Shown here: positions 1-3,965 of the stretch, piece after piece
How positions within the stretch are numbered: position 1 is the first letter of the stretch
Layout of the letters: every line of letters starts with the position of its first letter
Assembly (NCBI GenBank): GCA_023441125.1
Contig: JAEZQV010000476.1
Coordinates: forward strand, 1 to 7,116
DNA from: Bacillota bacterium
GTDB taxonomy: Bacteria; Bacillota_C; Negativicutes; Sporomusales; Sporomusaceae
Direction: 5' to 3'
DNA length: 7,116 bases
Made by a program: the position numbers and the translations under genes
The notes under the pieces: generated by a model
The model's input: only the letters and a program-made list of their open reading frames with translations
What the model was told of the DNA's origin: nothing
The model's database searches: none

Positions 1-233
1 GTCAATTGGTGCAATATACCATAGACGGATATCCGGGCCGGACATTTAGCGGTAAGATCTACGAAATCGGCAACACTGCCACTTCGGTGTTCGCCCTCAT
101 TCCTACCGAGAATGCGTCGAATAATTACACTAAGGTTACTCAACGCATTCCGATTAAGATCAGCCTGCCCGAAAATCCAGATGTTGTCTTCCGCCCCGGA
201 ATGTCGGTGATCGTTAAAGTCCACTTGGACTGA
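1..233 (+). CDS. HlyD/EmrA-family membrane fusion protein, C-terminal end (5' truncated)
   Basis: This is the periplasmic adaptor subunit of a tripartite multidrug efflux pump, linking the inner-membrane transporter to an outer-membrane channel. The frame is open from the first complete codon at position 3 and ends with TGA at 231-233, so the start lies upstream; the TTG at 6 is an internal codon. About 76 residues are visible. They show the typical end of the EmrA beta-barrel domain: a YPGRTFSGKI stretch, then FALIPTENASNNYTKVTQRI, a signature of EmrA-type adaptors, then IPIKI and a closing RPGMSVIVKV strand. The transporter gene starts 13 bp downstream, so the two are almost certainly co-transcribed. 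An adaptor of this kind implies an outer membrane. The family call is firm; the substrate is unknown. Confidence 0.9.
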   Translation, partial: QLVQYTIDGYPGRTFSGKIYEIGNTATSVFALIPTENASNNYTKVTQRIPIKISLPENPDVVFRPGMSVIVKVHLD

Positions 234-246
234 CGGGGGTGGCATT

Positions 247-1872
247 GTGAAGATTCCTCGCTTGACACTCTCTGAGGCGCGTTACCGCTGGTGGGCGCTT
301 GGTGTCATTAGCATCGGCGGCTTCATGAGTATTTTAGATACCAGCATTGTCAATATTGCCATCCCGAAGATGATGGCGGTTTTTTCTGTTAATTCGGAGG
401 ATGCCCAGTGGATATTGACCGCTTATATGCTGACCATGGGCGTGCTGCAGCCGGTAACAGGCTACTTTTGTGATGCCTTCGGGACACGGCGCATGTATTT
501 GATTAGTCTGATGGTGTTTACCGTGGGATCATTGTTCTGCGGTATGGCCTGGAGTAATGAGTCGATGATTATTTTTAGGGTGATCCAGGCCATCGGCGGC
601 GGGACAATCATCCCGGTTACCATGACCATCGTATATCGGATTTTCCCGATTGAGGAAAGAAACATGGCCATCGGTATCTGGGGCATATCGGCTATGGTAG
701 CACCGGCGGTCGGCCCGACACTGAGCGGTTACCTGGTGGAGTACTGGGACTGGCGGCTGATTTTTACCATCAATATTCCAGTGGGAATCATCGGCTATAT
801 CGCCGCGGCGCTAGTGCTAAAGGAAACGCCGGTGCACCACGGGAGCAAATTTGATCTGGGTGGGTTTGTCACGTCCGCCGTGGGGCTGTTCTGCCTGCTG
901 CTGGCGTTGAGCAAGGGAGTGGAGGAAGGCTGGACGTCGGCCTATATCCTCAGCCTACTCTACATCGCCTTTGCCAGCCTGATAGTGTTTGTCGCGATTG
1001 AACTGAATCATGAACAGCCAATCATTGATTTGCGTCTGTTCGCCGACTGGAATTTTTCCTTTAGCTCTTTGGTTACCTTTATAGGGTATGGTGCCTTATT
1101 TGGCACTATTTTTATCTTTCCTCTTTATTTCGAGAATGTGCGCGACTATTCCGCGATGCAGTCCGGCATTCTCATGCTGCCTTCGGCCGTCGCCTCCGGC
1201 CTGGTCATGCCGGTAGCGGCTAAGCTGGCCGACCGGTTTGGCGCAAAACCGGTGGTGCTCGCCGGCATCGCTTTCGTAATTGCCAGCGTAGTACCCTTCA
1301 TGTATCTGGATATGGATACCACGTATACAACGATTACCCTGGGCATGATTCTCCGCGGCATTGGCTTCGGGCTGTTTCTCATGACGGCAACGGTGCTGGG
1401 GATGAATACTGTGCCGCTGCCTAAGATCAGCCGGGCAAGTTCCCTTAGCAATACCGTCCGTCAGCTGGCCGGCTCCTTTGGCATCGCGCTGCTGTCGACC
1501 CTGATGCAGACCCGGGGAATCCACCATCTGGCCCACAACGCCGAAAACATCAACGTGGCGTCCATTGCCACCAAAAATACCATGGTGGGGATGGAAAAAC
1601 TGCTCTGGGGAGCGGGCACCCCTCCGGGAGCGACCCGGCACATGTTTACCTATATTGATAATGTATGGCTGCAATCGGGCTATTCGCCGGGTATCGTTCA
1701 GCATAAGGCTATGGCAATGATCAGCGGCGTGGTGCAGCGCCAGTCGGTGATATTCGCTTTTGACGATGCCTTTGTCGCTCTCTTGGTGGCTTGCATTCTT
1801 ATGCTGATTCCGGCCGCGCTTCTGCGAAGAGGCAAAGGAAAACCGGGAACCGCGCCGCCGCCGCTGGAGTGA
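247..1872 (+). CDS. DHA2 (EmrB/QacA) family multidrug efflux MFS transporter
   Basis: This is a proton-driven drug exporter of the inner membrane, the partner of the EmrA-like adaptor just upstream. At 541 aa it has the length expected for the 14-helix DHA2 family. Visible signatures are the helix-1 motif LDTSIVNIAIP (residues 30-40, D31), motif A GYFCDAFGTRR (72-82), motif C APAVGPTLSGYL (152-163) followed by DWRLIFTINIPVG (168-180), and a second motif-A-like AKLADRFGAKP (325-335). Hydrophobic segments run from about residue 17 to 525. A long polar loop of roughly 75 residues (about 423-500) lies before the last helix, and the tail is short and basic with PPP. The start is GTG at 247, behind a G-rich ribosome site GGGGGTG (235-241); the first in-frame ATG (residue 27) would cut into helix 1. 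No clear terminator follows on the plus strand. It resembles emrB, but the substrate cannot be read from sequence. Confidence 0.95.
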   Translation: MKIPRLTLSEARYRWWALGVISIGGFMSILDTSIVNIAIPKMMAVFSVNSEDAQWILTAYMLTMGVLQPVTGYFCDAFGTRRMYLISLMVFTVGSLFCGMAWSNESMIIFRVIQAIGGGTIIPVTMTIVYRIFPIEERNMAIGIWGISAMVAPAVGPTLSGYLVEYWDWRLIFTINIPVGIIGYIAAALVLKETPVHHGSKFDLGGFVTSAVGLFCLLLALSKGVEEGWTSAYILSLLYIAFASLIVFVAIELNHEQPIIDLRLFADWNFSFSSLVTFIGYGALFGTIFIFPLYFENVRDYSAMQSGILMLPSAVASGLVMPVAAKLADRFGAKPVVLAGIAFVIASVVPFMYLDMDTTYTTITLGMILRGIGFGLFLMTATVLGMNTVPLPKISRASSLSNTVRQLAGSFGIALLSTLMQTRGIHHLAHNAENINVASIATKNTMVGMEKLLWGAGTPPGATRHMFTYIDNVWLQSGYSPGIVQHKAMAMISGVVQRQSVIFAFDDAFVALLVACILMLIPAALLRRGKGKPGTAPPPLE

Positions 1873-1897
1873 AACGGAACTGGATGGAGAAAATAAT

Positions 1898-1917
1898 CAA
1901 TTGACCCAGGTCAATTG
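1898..1917. promoter_or_regulatory. Perfect palindrome, candidate operator copy 1
   Basis: The arms CAATTGACC and GGTCAATTG are perfect reverse complements separated by CA. The inner 16 bp, ATTGACC-NN-GGTCAAT, are the same as the palindrome at 2729-2744. It lies 25 bp after the transporter stop and beyond the tetR terminator. It may bind the neighbouring TetR protein. As RNA it would also fold into a hairpin, and on the minus strand ATTATTTT follows it, so it could act as a second, weak terminator for tetR. The two roles are not exclusive. Confidence 0.6.
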
Positions 1918-1923
1918 CGGGGT

Positions 1924-1949
1924 AAAAAAAGATGCATAGTTCTTATGCA
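1924..1949 (-). terminator. Intrinsic terminator of the tetR gene
   Basis: Read on the minus strand, the arms TGCATA and TATGCA (1949-1944 and 1938-1933) enclose a 5-nt loop and are followed by TC and then seven T (1930-1924). The stem is only 6 bp and AT-rich, so efficiency may be modest. The tetR stop codon (1945-1943) lies inside the hairpin, overlapping the first arm and the loop. On the plus strand the hairpin has no T-run behind it, so it should not stop transcripts from the pump genes. Confidence 0.55.
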
Positions 1950-2569
1950 AGCCTATAAGTGGCCAATGATATTTTAAGTATGCTTTCCTCGATTCCCAAA
2001 ACCCGTTCCAATAGCGACTCAGCCGTTTTTACTTTGGTGTCAATGAGTTCAGGTGGGTCTTGAAAGAAAATGGCTTCCCATACGCAATGCAAGGTACTCC
2101 AGAAAAAAGCAGTCGCTTCTTCCGGGCAAGCCACATGCATGGTTTCTTCCTGAATTCCTTGTCGAATGATATCGGTGAGGAGTGAATTAAAGACAGCTTC
2201 AACCAGATTTCTCCACGCTTTATAATACAGATTAAGTTGATCTTCATCCCATAGCCTTTTAAAAAGCAGATTCAGCTCATTAGGAAGAAACAGGTCTGCA
2301 ATAAATAATTGTAGTTTAGGTAAAGCAGCAAGATGACGGTTCTCCCGCTTGAATGAGGTGGCTGTTTCGGTTGCCCAGCTGTGGCAAATTGCTTCCAGGA
2401 CAGCTTCTTTGGTAGGGAAATAATGATAGAAGGTGCCTTTAGCAGCCCCCGCGCTTTTGGTAATATCAATAATCATTGTTTTTTGGTAGCCGACAGAACG
2501 AAACAGCTCCACTGCCGCGTTCATTAGTTCGGCCCGCCGAACTTCAGCCTCTTTTATAACTCTGGTAAT
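1943..2569 (-). CDS. TetR/AcrR-family transcriptional regulator, probable ATT start
   Basis: This is a ligand-responsive DNA-binding repressor, probably of its own gene and its neighbours. The N-terminal helix-turn-helix is clear: RRAELMNAAVELFRSVGYQK, then DITKSAGAAKGTFYHYFPTKEAVL, with the TetR hallmark G-T-F-Y-H-Y-F-x-x-K. The C-terminal ligand domain is divergent, as usual, and does not reveal the effector. I place the start at ATT (2569-2567), giving 208 aa. AGGAGG at 2584-2579 is then 9 nt away and the protein begins (M)TRVIKEAEVRRAEL, the usual TetR opening. The TTG at 2578 directly abuts this AGGAGG and is unlikely to be used; the ATG 16 codons into this frame would cut helix 1. The gene is more AT-rich than glgP. 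It is convergent with the pump genes and divergent from the DUF169 gene. Confidence 0.92.
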   Translation of the reverse strand: MTRVIKEAEVRRAELMNAAVELFRSVGYQKTMIIDITKSAGAAKGTFYHYFPTKEAVLEAICHSWATETATSFKRENRHLAALPKLQLFIADLFLPNELNLLFKRLWDEDQLNLYYKAWRNLVEAVFNSLLTDIIRQGIQEETMHVACPEEATAFFWSTLHCVWEAIFFQDPPELIDTKVKTAESLLERVLGIEESILKISLATYRLA

Positions 2570-2584
2570 GGTAAACAACCTCCT
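2567..2584 (-). promoter_or_regulatory. Ribosome site that selects an ATT start for tetR
   Basis: On the minus strand AGGAGG (2584-2579) is followed by nine bases, TTGTTTACC, and then ATT. The only standard start in this stretch, TTG at 2578-2576, has zero spacing from the ribosome site and its first T extends the complementarity to 16S rRNA. ATT has normal spacing. AUU initiation is established for infC, where it serves autoregulation. A base change from ATG is the alternative. Confidence 0.55.
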
Positions 2585-2649
2585 AACCGGAGTTCGATCC
2601 TGTTGTCACGATATGGGGAATTTGCTTAATTAATATGGACTGAATCAAG

Positions 2650-2661
2650 TATAATATTATA
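2650..2661. promoter_or_regulatory. Symmetric -10 element usable on both strands
   Basis: TATAATATTATA is a perfect 12-bp palindrome made of two back-to-back TATAAT hexamers. The leftward one has a perfect -35. The rightward one (2650-2655) has only a poor -35 near 2626-2632. A low-level rightward transcript starting near 2662 is plausible. Confidence 0.5.
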
Positions 2662-2683
2662 TAAACAGTATTTGTATTGTCAA
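2656..2683 (-). promoter_or_regulatory. Consensus sigma-A promoter of tetR
   Basis: On the minus strand a perfect TTGACA (-35, 2683-2678) and a perfect TATAAT (-10, 2661-2656) are separated by 16 bp. Transcription should begin near 2649, leaving a leader of about 80 nt before the ATT start. No perfect operator copy overlaps this promoter; the nearest lies about 46 bp upstream of the -35. Confidence 0.8.
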
Positions 2684-2692
2684 GAGGAGGTT

Positions 2693-2720
2693 TTGCCTGA
2701 CAATAAAGCAGGCAATTTTT
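2693..2720 (+). terminator. Intrinsic-terminator-like hairpin in the leader of the DUF169 gene
   Basis: TTGCCTG (2693-2699) and CAGGCAA (2709-2715) are perfect complements around a 9-nt loop, and five T follow (2716-2720). No plus-strand gene ends here, since tetR points away. It could attenuate transcripts that run toward the DUF169 gene from the rightward -10 at 2650-2655. Confidence 0.55.
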
Positions 2721-2840
2721 ACCCTTGTATTGACCTGGGTCAATCTGAGGGATTTACTTCACGGCAGGGGGGAGGGTGTGTCTAAACAAACCGTTGAGTT
2801 AAGGAAACAAAGCAAAGGAGGAAGTTATTATGCAGAGTGA
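2697..2840 (+). CDS. Possible 47-codon leader peptide with a CTG start (speculative)
   Basis: AGGAGG at 2685-2690 is followed after six bases by CTG, which opens a frame of 47 codons ending in TGA at 2838-2840, 11 bp past the first base of the DUF169 ATG. The product would begin with a hydrophobic stretch (TIKQAIFTLVLTWV) and end in a basic, polar tail. The CTG lies in the left arm of the hairpin at 2693-2715, so ribosomes there would compete with the terminator. Against it: CTG starts are rare, the region also carries an operator and promoter, and a frame this short can be open by chance. I do not recognise the peptide. Confidence 0.2.
   Translation: MTIKQAIFTLVLTWVNLRDLLHGRGEGVSKQTVELRKQSKGGSYYAE
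2729..2744. promoter_or_regulatory. Perfect palindrome, candidate operator copy 2
   Basis: ATTGACC and GGTCAAT flank a TG spacer, giving the same 16-bp core as at 1900-1915. It contains the TTGACC that is the best -35 for the DUF169 gene, so a bound protein would block RNA polymerase. The geometry TTGAC-N4-GTCAA also resembles Crp/Fnr-type boxes, so the TetR assignment is inferred from position only. Confidence 0.65.
2731..2758 (+). promoter_or_regulatory. Probable promoter of the DUF169 gene
   Basis: TTGACC (2731-2736, five of six bases match the -35 consensus) and TTTACT (2753-2758, four of six match the -10 consensus) are spaced by 16 bp. The start of transcription would be near 2765, giving a leader of about 65 nt. 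The -35 lies inside the palindrome at 2729-2744. It is a weaker promoter than that of tetR. Confidence 0.45.
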
Positions 2841-3582
2841 AATTGCAAAGAGGTTAAAACTCAGGTATTCTCCGGTGGCGATACTTTTTACCAGCGAGAA
2901 ACCGCAGGGGGCATTGGAGTTCAAGGAAGGACGCTGGGGCTGTGTTGCCGCCATGCTCACCGCAGCGGCCAAGGGGCGCCGGGCTGTTTTCAGCCGTACT
3001 ACCTTTGGCTGTGAGGGAGGCGGCATCGGCTTAGGATTGTTACATGAGTATACAGAAGGCATGGAATATTTTCTGTCAACAGGAAAAGAAGGGTTACCTA
3101 TGGTAGCGGGAATACGCGAGCCGGAGGGGTTCAAAAAAACACCTGAGCTGGCAAAAGCTTGGATGGAGTCAGTTCCTGGCATTGATATACCGGAACAATA
3201 TATTGTATTTAAATCCTTGGCAGAAGTAGACACTGCCCAAGAAGAACCGAAGGTGGTTGTCTTTTATGCCAATCCGGACCAGTTGACGGCGCTCATTGTG
3301 TTGGCCAATTATGGCCGTCCCGGCTATGACAGTGTTATGGCTCCCTTTGCGGCTGGCTGTCAGACGACTTGCCTGTTTCCCTGGAGCGAGGCAGACAAGG
3401 AACGTCCGCGGGCTGTTATCGGCATGACGGATATTTCGGTGCGGCCTCATATTGACGCCGACCTCTTATCCTTCAGCATGCCGTACGTCATGTTTAAAGA
3501 GATGGAAGACAATGTGCCAGGCAGCTTTCTTGATAAGCATGAATGGAAGAAAATAGCGGAACGCATTCCGGGTAACAGCTGA
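2830..3582 (+). CDS. DUF169 family protein (COG2043)
   Basis: This is a 250-aa cytoplasmic protein of the DUF169 family, common in anaerobic bacteria and archaea; its biochemical role is not established to my knowledge. Recognisable parts are the opening KLRYSPVAILF (9-20), GRWGCVAAML (34-43), RTTFGCEGGGIGLGL (56-70), FYANPDQLTALIVLANYGRPG (145-165, interrupted by no gap), AAGCQTTCLFPWS (174-186) and GMTDISVRPHI (198-208). Four cysteines (C38, C61, C177, C181, the last two as CX3C) sit in the best-kept motifs, so metal, cluster or thiol chemistry is possible but unproven. No signal peptide or membrane helix is seen. AAAGGAGG (2814-2821) lies 8 nt before the ATG. It is divergent from tetR, behind a palindromic operator, which ties it to the efflux locus. 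The family is certain, the function unknown. Confidence 0.9.
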   Translation: MQSEIAKRLKLRYSPVAILFTSEKPQGALEFKEGRWGCVAAMLTAAAKGRRAVFSRTTFGCEGGGIGLGLLHEYTEGMEYFLSTGKEGLPMVAGIREPEGFKKTPELAKAWMESVPGIDIPEQYIVFKSLAEVDTAQEEPKVVVFYANPDQLTALIVLANYGRPGYDSVMAPFAAGCQTTCLFPWSEADKERPRAVIGMTDISVRPHIDADLLSFSMPYVMFKEMEDNVPGSFLDKHEWKKIAERIPGNS

Positions 3583-3603
3583 TTTTTAGGACATAACAAA
3601 AAA

Positions 3604-3703
3604 GAGGAGGTGAGCCGAGGTTATCACAGTCTTAATCAAAGAGAACGACCATGACAACGTGGGCGTTGCCGGCATGTTGCTATCAGACAGAAAATCAAAC
3701 TAA
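3604..3703 (+). pseudogene. Orphan ribosome site with short frame, possible gene remnant
   Basis: GAGGAGGTGA (3604-3613) is a near-ideal ribosome site 21 bp after the DUF169 stop. The only GTG in range overlaps it. The frame 9 nt downstream starts at GTT (3620) and runs 27 codons to TAA (3701-3703). It reads like protein, with KENDHDNVGVAG in the middle, which recalls the N-terminal SAF-like part of UxaA/SuyA-type dehydratases (DxVGVA). It may be the 5' stub of a deleted gene. With so few residues the resemblance is weak, and a chance frame or a structured leader is possible. Confidence 0.25.
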
Positions 3704-3713
3704 ACTAGATGAA

Positions 3714-3745
3714 GTTCAGGGCCCGCGAATTCGCGGGCCCTGAAC
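3714..3745. terminator. 32-bp perfect GC-rich palindrome
   Basis: The arms GTTCAGGGCCCGCG and CGCGGGCCCTGAAC are perfect complements around AATT, which is itself symmetric. As RNA it forms a 14-bp stem with a 4-nt loop. No T-run follows on the plus strand; on the minus strand the next bases are T-rich but broken. It is probably a strong hairpin that protects or ends the DUF169 transcript. A protein-binding site is the alternative. Confidence 0.5.
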
Positions 3746-3779
3746 AAAGCAAAAGAACCGTCGTCTCGCTTCAATTGCC

Positions 3780-3835
3780 CGTCCGCCGTAAAGCTAGGCC
3801 GGAAGAAGCCGGCTGTTGTGGAGAACGGCGGGACG
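3780..3835 (+). repeat. Nested inverted repeat, possible structured RNA
   Basis: The outer arms CGTCCGCCGT (3780-3789) and ACGGCGGGACG (3825-3835) pair with one bulged G. Inside, GCCGG (3798-3802) and CCGGC (3809-3813) pair around a 6-nt loop. The pairing is equally possible on either strand. I do not recognise an RNA family. Confidence 0.3.
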
Positions 3836-3862
3836 CCTGGCTGCATATGAGTTTTGCGTGTT

Positions 3863-3892
3863 CAAATAGCGTGCTGATCAGCACGCTATTTG
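3863..3892. terminator. 30-bp perfect palindrome, probable bidirectional terminator
   Basis: The 15-bp arms meet at GATC without a spacer: CAAATAGCGTGCTGA and its exact complement. The outer ends are AAAT and ATTT, so on both strands the hairpin ends in a short U-stretch (ATTTGTGTT on plus, ATTTGAAC on minus). This symmetry suits a terminator shared by the convergent DUF169 and glgP genes. Confidence 0.6.
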
Positions 3893-3896
3893 TGTT

Positions 3897-3937
3897 AAGC
3901 GCTAGGAATAGGTCAAGCGCTTGCCGGTTGTTTTTTT
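3897..3937 (+). terminator. Weak hairpin followed by a T-run
   Basis: AAGCGCT (3897-3903) and AGCGCTT (3916-3922) pair around 12 nt; GCCGGTTG and then seven T (3931-3937) follow. The 8-nt gap between stem and T-run is longer than usual for an intrinsic terminator, so this may only back up the palindrome just upstream. Confidence 0.3.
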
Positions 3938-3965
3938 CGTAGCGGTTACTTCCGGTCCATGCCTG

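Larger units (their letters stand above)
3583..3965. other. Gene-poor 383-bp spacer rich in inverted repeats
   Basis: No convincing standard gene is present. In order it holds a strong Shine-Dalgarno without a normal start (3604-3610) plus a short frame, a 32-bp perfect palindrome (3714-3745), a nested inverted repeat (3780-3835), a 30-bp perfect palindrome (3863-3892), a hairpin with T-run (3897-3937), and the 3' flank of glgP. It separates the convergent DUF169 and glgP genes, so most of this is probably transcription termination. Confidence 0.6.

Noticed and set aside
1..9. GTCAATTG at the left edge, resembling half of the 20-bp palindrome
   Set aside because: There is no matching second arm visible and it lies in the coding sequence of the adaptor, so it is best taken as chance.
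1096..1704. 202-codon minus-strand frame inside the transporter gene
   Set aside because: The composition is His/Arg/Gln-rich, as expected of an antisense shadow, and the plus-strand DHA2 protein is unambiguous.
2799..3233. 144-codon minus-strand frame over the start of the DUF169 gene
   Set aside because: It is antisense to a well-recognised family and would overlap the DUF169 ribosome site. No own signals are seen.
3651..3743. 30-codon frame from ATG with its stop inside the 32-bp palindrome
   Set aside because: There is no ribosome site at a usable distance, and a third of the frame is the hairpin sequence.
3709..3942. 77-codon plus-strand frame after DUF169
   Set aside because: It reads through two large palindromes and a nested repeat, has no Shine-Dalgarno and unlikely composition (runs of R, C, S).
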